Shown: positions 45,204-55,875 of the stretch, piece after piece
Position numbering within the stretch: position 1 is the stretch's first letter
Layout: every line of letters begins with the position of its first letter
Assembly (NCBI RefSeq): GCF_964204645.1
Contig: NC_134031.1
Coordinates: forward strand, 12,812,501-12,876,500
Length of the DNA stretch: 64,000 bases
Direction: 5' to 3'
Source of the DNA: Tubulanus polymorphus
Taxonomy: Eukaryota > Nemertea > Palaeonemertea > Tubulaniformes > Tubulanidae
Translations under genes and position numbers: made by a program
The notes under the pieces: generated by a model
Database searches by the model: none
Told to the model about the DNA's origin: nothing
Seen by the model: only the letters and a program-made list of their open reading frames with translations

Positions 45204-45857
45204 ATGGAACCAGAACAACCACAAATTATCAATATTACAAATAACACTGCTGGTTTTATAAATACATATTACAAGAAGTGTTCTAAGTGTGAATTAGATA
45301 AATCATTAACAGAATTTAATAAGTGTAAGATTAGCAAAGATGGTTTTCAATATTGCTGTAAAACTTGTTTTAAACTATATACCAAACAATATCGAGAAGA
45401 TAATAGAGAAGCCTATAATGATTATATGACAGAATATATGAGAGAAAGATATCAAACAGATCTTAATTTTAGATTAAAACAATGTTTACGGTCTAGATTA
45501 ACACAATTATTCAACAAAGAAACACATTCAGAAACATTATCTAATTTGTTGGGTTGTTCAGATGAATTTTTCAAATCATGGATTATATTTCAATTCGATG
45601 ATAAAATGAATATAGATAATTATGGTGAATACTTTCATATTGATCATGTGTTGCCGATTTCTAAATTTGACATGAATGATGATTATAAAAAGAAGCTAAT
45701 CTGGAACTGGAGAAATTTAAGACCTTTAGAAAAGAAGGAAAACATAATTAAATCTAACAAACTAGATATACAGTTATATTTAGATCAACTGGATAAAGCA
45801 AAGACATTTGTTGAATTATGGAATTCAACACATAATGAAAAATACGTTGAATGTTAA
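45204..45857 (+). CDS. HNH endonuclease, Polinton C
   Basis: 217 residues. Zinc ribbon KCSKC (~26) and YCCKTC (~52), a helical middle (ADNREAYNDYMTEYMRERY-like), the HNH core FHIDHVLPISKFD (~145-157) and NLRPLEKKENIIKSNK (~172-187), and an acidic tail. It is intact and longer than the Polinton A copy. The start sits in the element-type leader ATATAATAAATGG. Intactness among broken neighbours hints it was acquired or maintained separately. Likely nicks DNA; target unknown. Confidence 0.8.
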   Translation: MEPEQPQIINITNNTAGFINTYYKKCSKCELDKSLTEFNKCKISKDGFQYCCKTCFKLYTKQYREDNREAYNDYMTEYMRERYQTDLNFRLKQCLRSRLTQLFNKETHSETLSNLLGCSDEFFKSWIIFQFDDKMNIDNYGEYFHIDHVLPISKFDMNDDYKKKLIWNWRNLRPLEKKENIIKSNKLDIQLYLDQLDKAKTFVELWNSTHNEKYVEC

Positions 45858-46695
45858 ACGCTTAGAAAACCGGTTACTCTCGATCTATGTCAAACCGCCT
45901 GTATGTAATTGTATTAGGTTGTTTACAAAAGCATCTGTCGCACGTTATATTCAGTTGAATAGGGCGCACCTCATTTGAATATTGATCGAATGTGCTATTT
46001 CAGTTGAAAAGGATTAATCAATTATATTACAAAAGAAGGAACATCTGTTGCACCAGACGGTGTTTAGCTAGTGAATAACTGGCAGTTATAAACGCGCAGC
46101 ACATAAGCATAGGAACGTATAGGATATTCTCTCTATAAACACAATTTTAGGAGTTTACAGTTATAAATGTAAGTACTGTTTTTGTTGTTATTAAGGCGTT
46201 GGGAAACGTTAAACTTGTAAAACTTATCCTGGTAAGATGCGCCACAAAATGGTCATGTTTAAGTGTTGTAATTAATATTTTACAACTACAACTTCAAGTT
46301 AGTTTTATTCTACGTGAGATATTTATCTTTTAGATAACAAAATGAAGACCATTGAATCTAGAAAGTGAAGATAGATGGATGTGGAATCAGAAATAATGGA
46401 TATTTCAACTCATGAGACTGTAGCAGTTTAGCCATACTGTATAGGCTTTCAATGCATTACGTTTGCCGGGAATTTCAATTGCGTCATTAAGCTATTGTTA
46501 ATGACACACAGTGACAGATGTTGTATTGTACTTTATTGATTCCTGCATTCCACGCATAACTTACCGCTCCTCTCTGGAGCGGCTTGGAATGTGGAAATCG
46601 ATAATGATTGTAGAATAAAATATATATGTATTTATGAAATAGTATTTCCAACAGTCAGTTCTTTGAATTTATTTTCAGTTTTAGGATTTATTTAT
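45858..46695. other. Insert of non-Polinton DNA after HNH
   Basis: About 840 bp of less AT-rich sequence absent from the matching position of Polinton A (17326 edge). Polinton homology resumes at GAATCCGAAATGACTTATC. No coding frame or terminal repeat was recognised; a small GC hairpin (GCTCCTCTCTGGAGC) lies at about 46566. Confidence 0.5.
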
Positions 46696-47016
46696 CGAGA
46701 ATCCGAAATGACTTATCTGGACAGTTATAATTACTGCTCCTAATAGATAAACAAAAGTAGTGAGATAATCTAAATCCTAATTTAAATAATATATAATAAT
46801 AAAACAATAACTTCAACTAGCTAGTGAATTCTATTATGTTTTTAATACTTTCTTTTCAAAAGAGAATACTTTATATTTTGAATAGATTCAAATAGAAATT
46901 CTTTTAAGTTCAAATAGCTAGTATCAGTAGTCAATACTAGAATTCTTTAGCTTTAACTAGCTAGTATCATTTTATAATACTTATAATATTTTTCTTATTA
47001 AATTTCTCTAATATAA
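46696..47016 (+). promoter_or_regulatory. Probable control region upstream of the rightward gene set
   Basis: AT-rich non-coding stretch with CTAGCTAG and AAAGAATTC(T) repeats, conserved in Polinton A (17023-17330). Conservation in two independently decayed copies suggests function, perhaps a promoter; no specific motif is established. Confidence 0.4.
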
Positions 47017-47619
47017 ATGTCAAAGAAATCGAGTAAGAATAATACTGATATTGAAAAAACATTAGATGATTTGGGTATAAGTGATAATAAAGATACAGTT
47101 GTTTCTTATTCTATTCAAGTTAATAACAATATAGATTATGAATACTATTTATATTGTAAGCATCATATAGAACTATTGATTGCCGGTGGAAAAACTAATG
47201 AGTTTTTAAATAGAATCATTACTTTTCAAGAACTAGATGCTATGAAACCAGATAAAGTAATAAAATATTTTAAGATTTATGAAGAAGCAAGATTAGCTAG
47301 AATAAATGATTCTATTTCAGATGGTATTGTCAAATGTTACTCTAAGTTATGTAACCAGTTAATACCAATTGATGATGAAAATAAATTATATAGTGATTTG
47401 AAAAATGACTACTTAGTTATGACTGAATTACGAAAATGGGTCGGTTATGCTTCATTCCAATTAGGATCTGTTATGACATTAATTTCTACTGGCGTCATAA
47501 CATTTTCGAACATCAAGCCTATGGAATATAAATCAGGTAAGAACGAAACACATGTACTACAACCAAACGTCGAAACAGAAAATGAATCAGAACAAAAATT
47601 AACTAAGATAAATGAGTGA
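47017..47619 (+). CDS. Conserved Polinton protein of 200 aa, unknown function
   Basis: An intact frame, full-length homologue of 16450-17022. Predominantly helical; WVGYASFQLGSVMTLISTG near residues 147-165 is a likely membrane or hydrophobic segment, followed by a polar acidic tail. The stop overlaps the start of the next gene (ATGAGTGATAG). The family is unrecognised. Confidence 0.75.
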   Translation: MSKKSSKNNTDIEKTLDDLGISDNKDTVVSYSIQVNNNIDYEYYLYCKHHIELLIAGGKTNEFLNRIITFQELDAMKPDKVIKYFKIYEEARLARINDSISDGIVKCYSKLCNQLIPIDDENKLYSDLKNDYLVMTELRKWVGYASFQLGSVMTLISTGVITFSNIKPMEYKSGKNETHVLQPNVETENESEQKLTKINE

Positions 47620-47980
47620 TAGCGTTAAGAAAAATGCTAGATCTGAAAAACAAATTAAATGGGCAAGAGAATTAGGTAAAAGATCTTCAGAATTAAAAAA
47701 AGCTAAGAAAAAGAAATTAACTGATATAAATGAATCACAGACTTTATCTGATATTAATTCAAATAACAATCCATCTGATTCTTCTAATGCTGGAAGAAAT
47801 AATTACTTATATATTACAATTGGATTAGTAACAGTTATTATATTATCCGGTGTAATATATAAATCAAAATTCAAATCTGATGATAAAGATGATTCCAATG
47901 ACAATAAACCTATCATACCAGAAAATAAGTCAAATCATAAAGTCATTGAAACTAAATCTAAATTATTATTAATGGATTAA
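47612..47980 (+). CDS. Small single-pass membrane protein, Polinton C
   Basis: 122 residues: a basic N-terminal third (KQIKWARELGKRSSELKKAK), then a transmembrane helix YLYITIGLVTVIILSGVIY at about residues 69-87, then a charged tail. It overlaps the preceding gene by 8 nt, suggesting coordinate expression. No enzymatic motif. A virion membrane or capsid accessory protein is possible but unproven. Confidence 0.65.
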   Translation: MSDSVKKNARSEKQIKWARELGKRSSELKKAKKKKLTDINESQTLSDINSNNNPSDSSNAGRNNYLYITIGLVTVIILSGVIYKSKFKSDDKDDSNDNKPIIPENKSNHKVIETKSKLLLMD

Positions 47981-47986
47981 AATAAG

Positions 47987-49104
47987 ATGAAAAAAGAACA
48001 ATATTTAAGAGATTTATATTATAACCCAGAAAGTGAAGTATCATATTCTAACGTTACAGAATTATGGAATAAAATTAAATCCGATAATGAAAATGGTAAT
48101 GGTGCCGTATGGCACCCACACGGTGATATAAAATATAATGAGTTAAAATCATGGTTACAAAATCAACCAACATATCAAATTCACAAGAAAATGAATAAAA
48201 CTTATTTAACAAGAAAAGTTATGGTTTCATATATCGATCAACAATGGCAAGCAGATTTAATTGACATGAAGAACTTAGAAGAATACAACAAAGGATATTT
48301 CTGGATATTGAATGTTATAGACATATTCAGTCGATACGCATGGTCAATTCCAATCAAAATTAAAACTGGAATAGAAGTTACAAATGCTTTTAAATCTATA
48401 TTCAAAGAAGATATTCCAGATAAGATACAATTTGATGAAGGTAAGGAATTTTATAACAAACATTTCAAAAAACTATTATCTGATAACGATGTAAAATATT
48501 TTCAACACACTCAGATAAAAAAGCATCTATTATAGAAAGATTTAATAAAACATTGAAAACTAGAATGTGGAAATGTTTTACTGCTAATGAAACATATAAA
48601 TATATCGATGTATTAGATGATTTAGTGAAAGGTTATAATAATTCTAAACATTCAAGTATTGGTATGTAACCTATGCAAGCTAGAAAAGAAGATAATTCAG
48701 AAATAGTTTGGAATAATTTATATGGAGCATTTGTTACACATGATTTCGGTGAACCTAAATTTAAAATAGGACAACACGTTAGAATATCTAAATATAGAAA
48801 AACATTTTATAAAGGTTATACCCCTAATTTTACAGACGAAATATTCAAGATTAAAAAGATAACATTAACTAAACCTTTTGTTTATAAATTAGAAGATCTA
48901 AAAGATGAAGAAATATTAGGTTATTTCTATGAACAAGAATTATCATTTGTACCAAATCCAGATGAAATAGAATACAAAATAGAAAAATTATTGAAATCAA
49001 AAACTCTTAAAGGAAAAAAGTATTCTTTGGTGAAATATAAAGGATACGATGATAAATTTAATGAATGGATTTTATCTAGTAAAATTAAAAGAATAAATGA
49101 ATAA
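47987..49104 (+). pseudogene. Integrase with chromodomain, Polinton C (shift plus stop)
   Basis: The retrovirus-type integrase core begins properly (QWQADLIDM first Asp; IQFDEGKEF second Asp). A one-base loss in a T-run near 48500 moves SIIERFNK, with the catalytic Glu, out of frame, and a TAA at about 48667-48669 precedes PMQARKED. The C-terminal chromodomain (YKIEKLLKSK ... VKYKGYDDKFNEWI; 48673-49104) is intact. The same gene in copy A has an intact core but a different stop. It would cut and join element ends, guided by the chromodomain to histone marks. Confidence 0.9.
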
Positions 49105-49708
49105 AGATTTATTTATATTTGAACCGCATAATATGTTAGTTACTGGTGTAACCAATTGTGGTAAAACACATTTCATATTAGATTTGTTAGAAACTATTTA
49201 TAAGAATCATTTAGATAACATAATATTATTTTGTCCTACTTATGAAATGAATAAAACATATAATAGAGATATAGTTAAGATAAAAAAGTTTATTATATTA
49301 GATCCTAAAACAGTAAAAGAAAATTTAGATAATTGTATTAAAATAGCAATTGATATCTATAAAGGATCAAATACATTATTCATTATAGATGATTGTGCTA
49401 ATCTACATGATTCAAAAGTGAGAGAAAGTGAGTTATGTTATCTAGCTTTCTCTGGGAGACATTTCGGGATAACAACATGGGTTTTAAATCAAAAATATAA
49501 TTCAATTGTTAAAGACTTTAGGGAGAATATAAGATTTTTAGTTTTATTTTATAACAAAGATAGAAAATCTATGCAACAATCATTGGAAGAAAATCAAATT
49601 ATACCTACTGAATTACATGATGAATATATGAATAAATTAAAGAATAATAAAGGTTCAAAATTATTACTGAGACTACAATTTCCCTATGAATATAAGTTTA
49701 TAAAATAA
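49097..49708 (+). CDS. Packaging ATPase (FtsK/HerA, A32-like), Polinton C
   Basis: 203 residues, the family's compact length. Walker A GVTNCGKT (residues 17-24), Walker B TLFIIDDCA (~92-100) and a downstream sensor-like LNQKYN. It would pump element DNA into capsids made of the leftward-encoded proteins. It overlaps the chromodomain stop by 8 nt. The frame is intact. Its last ~28 codons are partly duplicated downstream at 49886-49968. Confidence 0.9.
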   Translation: MNKDLFIFEPHNMLVTGVTNCGKTHFILDLLETIYKNHLDNIILFCPTYEMNKTYNRDIVKIKKFIILDPKTVKENLDNCIKIAIDIYKGSNTLFIIDDCANLHDSKVRESELCYLAFSGRHFGITTWVLNQKYNSIVKDFRENIRFLVLFYNKDRKSMQQSLEENQIIPTELHDEYMNKLKNNKGSKLLLRLQFPYEYKFIK

Positions 49709-50092
49709 CTATTTATATATCTATGTATTAGATACCCTATTAGATACCCTAATACCTGATACCCCATTAGATACCCTAATACCTGATACCCTATTAGATA
49801 CCTTAAATACTTAAAACCCCCTTTTTTAAAATAAATATTATTTATACAATTTTCAACCAATTTATTTTTATTTTTTCAACAAATATATGAATAAGTTTGA
49901 AAATAATAAAGGTTATTTATTATTACTGAGGTTTCAATTTCCATATGAATATCAGTTTATAAAATAAGATATTTTTATGTATTAGATTGTATTAGATTGT
50001 ATTAGATATGTATTAGATACCTTAAATACCTTAAATACTTAAAACCCCCTTTTTTATTTACTATTATTTTATACAATTTTCAACCTTTATTA
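49709..50092. repeat. Convergent intergenic region: ATACCCTA-type repeats and duplicated ATPase 3' end
   Basis: It contains seven or more copies of TTAGATACC / TAATACC words (49728-49805, 49979-50032), two AAAACCCCCTTTTTT blocks (49815, 50041) and a diverged second copy of the ATPase 3' end (49886-49968). It lies exactly where the two convergent gene sets meet, so a 3'-end or transcription-termination role is plausible. Confidence 0.8.
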
Positions 50093-50956
50093 TTATTTGA
50101 TTGTTAGATAATTAATTTCTGAATCACTTTCATCATCACTCTCCAATTCATTATCAGGCCCTAACAATTTATTCAAATGCTCTACCGTGTCTTCATAAAT
50201 AATTGGTTTATTGATATACTTATTAGGCATCTCAACTATATCTTTATTTTCTGATTTAAGTTTCATAGAATCTTTATTATCAATGCGCTTTCCTGTATTT
50301 TCATTATTATCTTTATTAGTGTTTGCTCCTAATATTTCATTTACAGTGTTTGATCCTAATATTTCATTAGCATAAGTTATATCTAATTCATCTTTATTAG
50401 GTGTTGCTAATAAAAAATCTTCATATAATTCTTTACCATTTACTTCTTTATTTGAAACAAATTTTGTAACATATCTAAATGGGTGTTCTATAAATTCTCT
50501 TAAACCAACACGTTCTATAACATTAGTAATATGTGAATTTGTATTCATATGTTTATTCCAATTTGATGGAGCGTTTGAAAATTCACCTTTACAATAATCA
50601 CAATAATTTCTATTTTTACTTACATTTAATATTATTGCATTATTATATGTAGTAGGTATTACATTATTAGATGTAGTAGGTATTACATTATTAGATGTAG
50701 AAGGTATTACATTATTAGATGTAGTAGGTATTACATTATTAGATGTAGTAGGTATTACATTATTATCAATTACATTACTTAAATTATCAACAACACCACC
50801 TTTATTATTATTGATTTCTATTAGTTTAGTTTTATAAATTTTGAAAATAGGATCAAATATCAAAGCTATATTACAAGGTATTACATAATATAAACCATCA
50901 TTATTTTCATGTGTATCGATGTATGGAATATGTTTATATACTTTACCTCCTTCCAT
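50093..50956 (-). CDS. Zinc-finger protein with NNVIPTTS repeats, Polinton C
   Basis: 287 residues. N-terminal domain (GLYYVIPCNIALIFDPI), then five to six tandem octapeptides NNVIPTTS (about residues 68-110), a U1-like C2H2 finger CDYCKGEFSN...H...SH (about 118-143) and an acidic C-terminus. It follows the major capsid gene and starts in ATATAATAAATGG. Function unknown; the repeat resembles a flexible linker. Confidence 0.65.
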   Translation of the reverse strand: MEGGKVYKHIPYIDTHENNDGLYYVIPCNIALIFDPIFKIYKTKLIEINNNKGGVVDNLSNVIDNNVIPTTSNNVIPTTSNNVIPSTSNNVIPTTSNNVIPTTYNNAIILNVSKNRNYCDYCKGEFSNAPSNWNKHMNTNSHITNVIERVGLREFIEHPFRYVTKFVSNKEVNGKELYEDFLLATPNKDELDITYANEILGSNTVNEILGANTNKDNNENTGKRIDNKDSMKLKSENKDIVEMPNKYINKPIIYEDTVEHLNKLLGPDNELESDDESDSEINYLTIK

Positions 50957-50991
50957 TTATTATATATATTTTTATATTTTAAGTTAAAATT

Positions 50992-52239
50992 TTAATACAT
51001 AACACTATCTAATTGTGTATTTACAATATTTAATTGCGCGTCAGATATAATATAAATGTGCATTTTGAAATTTTTGATTCCTTTATTCTTTGTCATGAAT
51101 AATTGTATTCCATCTTTAGTGTTCTGTAATTTTTTTCCAGAACCATGTAATGAATTATCCTCTGTTGTTCTAAAATCTAACCATAATGCGTATTTATTAC
51201 CGGTATATTAATCAATTTGATTAATGTTACAATTTTCAGATGATTTTACTTTTTCATTCATAAAATGTTTTCTAATTTCTGGCCATTGATCTATCATTCT
51301 CATTCCTTGACAAAATATTTTATTTGCTATTCCTTCGATAGTTATTTCTACTTTTGTTATTTCAGGATTATAATACTTATCAACCTGTATTGCACCATTA
51401 GTATATGTTGCAATGGTAATAAATATCAATATACCTTTAATAGATCTTCTTGGGAAGTTAATATTCTCATTAATTATTTCATCATTTGCATTAATAGTTA
51501 CAGTTTTAAATTTAACAATATAATCATATAATAATGAAAATCCTTGATTGTATTTAGTTTGAATTATACTTGAAATATTTTCATCAGTTACTGTATCATA
51601 TTCTAAACATATATTCGATAATTTATAACTCATATCTTTAACAACGCTAGATAATACAATTTCATTTACAGGAGTAAATGTTATTTCGAATATAACGTCT
51701 TCTTGAATTGCGTATTTATATAAAGGCGCATTATTATTTATCAATTCAAAGTCTAATGGAATTTTATATTTGTTTCCATATATACTTTTTATCAATTTAT
51801 CTATAGAATTAGTTAATATTGCATTATGTGCTTCTGATCTTAATTTATTTTGGTTTTCTGATTGGATTCCTTGAAATATCATATTATTTCTATTTTCTTT
51901 AGTTAACCATAAATCTTTATAATGCATAAATAAATTATAATCATCTAATGAGAAAACTTTTTCTGGACCAATCTTTATAGTTAATTTTTTAATCAAATAT
52001 CTCCCAACATTATCAACAACATAATTATTATTATTACCGATTACTTTTATATCGGCTGATAAATAAATATTATTTGGAACATAAAAAGTATTTTGTGTTA
52101 ATCTCGGAATTCTAACATATAAAGTTTCATCAGGATTAATATTAGAAGGGTTATGAGTAATTATATGATGTGATCTTTCTGCTTTAATAGCATTAGATAT
52201 TCTATGATTCTTAGAAGGATTGATATAACTCCCACTCAT
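50992..52239 (-). pseudogene. Major capsid protein, double jelly-roll, one premature stop
   Basis: 415 codons interrupted by a TAA at 51208-51210 (codon 344); the same frame continues without break to 50992. Recognisable Polinton MCP signatures are an early YVRIPRLTQNTFYVPN strand pair, GRYLIKKLTIKIG, the 'DLWLTKENR...GIQSE' helix, NFPRRSIKGILIF in the second roll, and after the stop HGSGKKLQNTKDG and IISDAQLNIV. The protein would form the hexameric icosahedral shell. A single lesion suggests recent decay or a sequence error. It starts GTTAAATAAATG, 20 bp after the preceding stop. Confidence 0.82.
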
Positions 52240-52259
52240 TTATTTAACAAAAAAATTAA

Positions 52260-53618
52260 TTACTTATTTTTGATCATGTTTACTAACCCAAAAATAATTG
52301 CACTTACAACTGTAATTAAAAATAAAATAATATGTTCAGCAGCAAAGTTAATAATGTTTCCTGCAGATTTCAATATAAAACCAACAATTGATGCAATAAC
52401 TCCTGGCAATGCTGCAGCAGATTTCTTTGATAGTTCCCATAAATATTTTGCTAATTTCTTTAAACCATCTTTAACTTTATCTTGTATAGAATTATTATCA
52501 TTCGGGGGTTTATCTGGTTTATTGACAGTAGGAGTATATTTTAAAGCATTTGATATAGCTAAACCAATTGTTGTAAATACCATAGTTACAGCTGTTAGAA
52601 TTGAAAGAATTGTTATTCCTTCTAATTTAAATAATAATTTTATTCTATCTTTCAATGATATTTTAGAATTTGGTTTTATCAACAAATCTTTAAAAACATC
52701 TTTTAATCTTTTAAAATTATTACCAAATTCTTTTAATAATATATCTCTTTCACCTTTCAGTACTTCTAAATTATCTTTTAAATTATTAATTTCTTTTTCT
52801 AAACCTAATTCTTTTTGCCTATATTCTATTTCATCAATTGCTTGATGGTCTAAATCAGACTTTAATTTTTCTATTTCTTTATTTTTATCAGTTAATTCTT
52901 TTTCTAAATTGTTAATTTTAATATCTCTTATACTTTTTTCATTCGCAATTTTATCAGCCGATTCTTGCATACCTTTAATTTCTCTACGTGTTTGTTCAGG
53001 ATATAATTCTAATTCATCATCAGTTAAATCAAGTAATCCCTTCGGTAAAAGTTTTTCAGTTTGAACTTCGTTTGATTTAGGTTTACTAGTTTTGGAAGTT
53101 TTATTCTGTTCAGAAGTTGTTTCTGTTTCTGGATTATCATCGATTATTTTAAATAAGTCATCAATTCTTTGACTAAATACTCTTATATTATCATCTCTTT
53201 CTTCTTGTGTAACATTGGTTATTTCATTACTAATACGTATTCTCTTAATTTTATCTGGACCTAATTTTCTCAAAGTTGATTCCGCTAATATTAAAAGTCT
53301 GGCGCCTCTATCATTTATATTATATCCAGATTCTTTAAATACACGTTGAAAATCATACATAAAATCAATATTTTCAATATCTTCCTTTGATAAACCTGGG
53401 TCTAAATTTTCAGTAGGTATTCTCGATCTAGTTCTTCTATCAAATTCATCTGTTGATGGGGCTTTAGAACCACTATCAGCTAAATTAGAATTATATGTTG
53501 TATCATTATCATTATCAATATTAGTATCAGCAGTCATATAATCATCATTGTTAGTATTGGCATCATCATTATTTCCCATGCCTTCCATTTCATAATCTTC
53601 TCCACCTTTTACATTCAT
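52260..53618 (-). CDS. Coiled-coil protein with C-terminal membrane segments, Polinton C
   Basis: 452 residues, intact. An acidic, Asn/Asp-rich N-terminus (LADSGSKAPSTDEFDRR), a middle domain (ESGYNINDRGARLLILAES), a long coiled coil at about 215-320 (KINNLEKELTDKNKEIEKL), then three hydrophobic stretches: ITILSILTAVTMVFTTIGLA, ALPGVIASIVGFIL and HIILFLITVVSAIIFGLVN. It lies between the 441-aa gene and the capsid gene. Conserved in copy B. Probably virion-associated or membrane-remodelling; no enzyme motif. Confidence 0.7.
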   Translation of the reverse strand: MNVKGGEDYEMEGMGNNDDANTNNDDYMTADTNIDNDNDTTYNSNLADSGSKAPSTDEFDRRTRSRIPTENLDPGLSKEDIENIDFMYDFQRVFKESGYNINDRGARLLILAESTLRKLGPDKIKRIRISNEITNVTQEERDDNIRVFSQRIDDLFKIIDDNPETETTSEQNKTSKTSKPKSNEVQTEKLLPKGLLDLTDDELELYPEQTRREIKGMQESADKIANEKSIRDIKINNLEKELTDKNKEIEKLKSDLDHQAIDEIEYRQKELGLEKEINNLKDNLEVLKGERDILLKEFGNNFKRLKDVFKDLLIKPNSKISLKDRIKLLFKLEGITILSILTAVTMVFTTIGLAISNALKYTPTVNKPDKPPNDNNSIQDKVKDGLKKLAKYLWELSKKSAAALPGVIASIVGFILKSAGNIINFAAEHIILFLITVVSAIIFGLVNMIKNK

Positions 53619-53634
53619 TTACATAATAAAAAAA

Positions 53635-54960
53635 TTAAAATTTAAAATATAATATTCCTCCGATTACAATTCCTAAACAAGTTAAAGCTAATTTAGCATT
53701 TTCATGGGATTTATTATCATCATTTAGTTTAATTATATCATGTTGAATATTATCAGTTTTTATATTTTCTGATGTATTGTAATCTTTTATTTTAGAATCA
53801 TTATTTAATTTAATATTCTTAGTTTTAGTTTCAGTTGATTGAATATGTTTTTTATTTTTTTCACCTTCCATTAATTTTGGAGCAGTAATTATCTTTTTAT
53901 TTATATCATTTAATCCAAATGAATTATTTATTGTTGCAGTTTTAATTAGATTATTATAACCAATTATGTTTCCCATCTTTAATACTAAATCATTAGAAAT
54001 AATAAATAGATTAGGGCCTATACAATAATTTAATCTAATATGTGATTTATCTAAATAATTTTGATATCTTACAATGTTTTCTGGAATAGATCTTTTTTTA
54101 TCATTATGAATTGAATCTTCAAATAATACTTTAAATTGTTTCTGCGCATCGAATGAAGTGTTATCATTTCCAACTATTGGTGATCTTGTTTCAACTTGAG
54201 CACCTAAAATACATATCAAATAAGTTCTAATAGATTGATTTATTCTTTGTATTCCAGCTTTAGTAAAACCTTCTCTATTTTCTAAAATGAAATTAACCCA
54301 ACCATTATTATTTTGTTGTTGTATATTATTATAATATTTTGGTAATTCATTCCAATTTAGTGTTCTTATATCTGAATTTGTCATTATTTTTCCAAATTCT
54401 TTAGTATACAATATTCCTAATCCACCCATTGTTCCAATTTTTGCTCTAAAATCTTTATTTGAATTAATATTAAATTCATTACATATTTTATAAAACTTAG
54501 AAAAATTAATATTATTATTCAATTCTTTAAAATATTTTGAACCTGGTAAAGGACATTCTAATTCATCTAATATTAATTTCATTTGAAAATATTTATGAAA
54601 TCTAAAAAGTGATAATATCAATGGTAAACTTGGTTTGTTTAAATGATCATTCCAACTAATTCCACATCCTGTTGTTGCGCAATAAACAGCAAAATTTAAT
54701 TGGTTCTGCCAATACTTCATATTAGATTTTAATAACCATTGTTTTGCCTCATTTAAATTTTTGAAATTAATTGTATACACATGAAATATATTTTCCATCT
54801 TTACATGAAAATTATTACTTTCAGTTACATAAATATATAAATCAATTAATGAATTTAAAACTTCATTTCTATATGTAATATCTTTATTAAAATCTATTGC
54901 TGGAATATTATATTTAATTGATTTATTATATTGGAAAGCTTTTGGAAAACTATTTGCCAT
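53635..54960 (-). CDS. Conserved 441-aa Polinton protein, unknown function
   Basis: Intact. A conserved block YWQNQLNFAVYCATTGCGIS (about 82-101) is followed by RFHKYFQMKLILDELECPLP, GAQVETRSPIVGN, and a polar linker ending in a C-terminal transmembrane anchor LTCLGIVIGGILYFKF. Copy B has the same order. The capsid-block position and strong conservation suggest a structural or assembly role. I know of similar unnamed proteins in cnidarian Polintons but no assigned function. Confidence 0.7.
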   Translation of the reverse strand: MANSFPKAFQYNKSIKYNIPAIDFNKDITYRNEVLNSLIDLYIYVTESNNFHVKMENIFHVYTINFKNLNEAKQWLLKSNMKYWQNQLNFAVYCATTGCGISWNDHLNKPSLPLILSLFRFHKYFQMKLILDELECPLPGSKYFKELNNNINFSKFYKICNEFNINSNKDFRAKIGTMGGLGILYTKEFGKIMTNSDIRTLNWNELPKYYNNIQQQNNNGWVNFILENREGFTKAGIQRINQSIRTYLICILGAQVETRSPIVGNDNTSFDAQKQFKVLFEDSIHNDKKRSIPENIVRYQNYLDKSHIRLNYCIGPNLFIISNDLVLKMGNIIGYNNLIKTATINNSFGLNDINKKIITAPKLMEGEKNKKHIQSTETKTKNIKLNNDSKIKDYNTSENIKTDNIQHDIIKLNDDNKSHENAKLALTCLGIVIGGILYFKF

Positions 54961-54976
54961 TTATATAATTAAAAAA

Positions 54977-55410
54977 TTAATTATTTATTAATTCTTTTAA
55001 TAATTTATCTTGTTCTTCAACTGTTATATGACCATTTAAACTTAAATATAATCTAGTGTATTCTTTAATTTATTAATTTCTTTTATATTAGTTTTAATTT
55101 TTTCTTTATTACTTTTTATATTTAATTTTGAACTTATACCAGTTAAAACACTTGAACTTAATCCTAATACACCAATTGATATAGCTAAAGGTGTTAATGG
55201 ACTGAATATTGCTAGAAATGTTATTACAGAACTAATTGTAACCGAACCACTGATAATAAGATAATATATAATTTTACTTTTTAAATATTTTTTCTTTTTT
55301 ATCTTTAAGTCACTTTCAAATTCTAATATTTGTTTTTCTAAATATATTTTTAATTTAGTTTTATTTATATCATGAGGAATAATATTAACACCATCAACTT
55401 TATCATCCAT
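54977..55410 (-). pseudogene. Small membrane protein, Polinton C, frameshifted at the 3' end
   Basis: 122 codons to 55042. A basic coiled N-terminal half, a hydrophobic centre with two membrane helices (IIYYLIISGSVTISSVITFL and PLAISIGVLGLSSSVLTGI) and a basic helix. The homologous C-terminal tail (SLNGHITVEEQDKLL) follows in a shifted frame to 54977, so a 1-nt error near 55040 truncates the protein. Confidence 0.6.
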
Positions 55411-55428
55411 TTATTTAGCAAAAAATTA

Positions 55429-55851
55429 CTAATCAGTAAATTTATAAGCAACAAATATAACAATAACTGTTCCCCCTAAAATCCAAATTATTTCATATTT
55501 CTTCTGTTCATTACTTGGGGTATAATAATCTGATATTGTACGTTTGTATAGATGTAATTTTTCTTTATTGGTTACTGCGTTATATAAACTCATTGCATCA
55601 TCAACTGATTGAAAATCTCTATGTGAAATCTTCTGATCATATAATTCTTTATTGATGTAATCCATATAGTTTAGTCTCTTTTCTCTATATTCTTCCGCTG
55701 CTTTATTATATTTCTCTAATGCTAAGTTATGTCTTTTTTGTTCGGTTAATGAACCATTTTTATCAATATGCTTGAATAAATAACCACCACCAGTAAATGC
55801 TAAATCGTTAACAATTGCTGATCCTATAATAGTTATAACTGCAGAAGCCAT
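55429..55851 (-). CDS. 140-aa membrane-anchored protein, Polinton C
   Basis: Intact. Starts MASAVITIIGSAIVNDLAFTG (hydrophobic, glycine-rich), then a charged helix (HNLALEKYNKAAEEYREKRL), a 'DDAMSLY' motif, 'SDYYTPSNEQKK' and a C-terminal transmembrane helix IIWILGGTVIVIFVAYKF. A recurrent Polinton small protein of unknown role; its place among capsid genes suggests virion association. Confidence 0.65.
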   Translation of the reverse strand: MASAVITIIGSAIVNDLAFTGGGYLFKHIDKNGSLTEQKRHNLALEKYNKAAEEYREKRLNYMDYINKELYDQKISHRDFQSVDDAMSLYNAVTNKEKLHLYKRTISDYYTPSNEQKKYEIIWILGGTVIVIFVAYKFTD

Positions 55852-55875
55852 TTATTTAGTAAAATAATTATGCAT

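Noticed and set aside
52204-52845. 213-codon + strand ORF opposite the coiled-coil gene
   Set aside because: Antisense shadow of an AT-rich helical gene; hydrophobic low-complexity product and no homologous frame in copy B.
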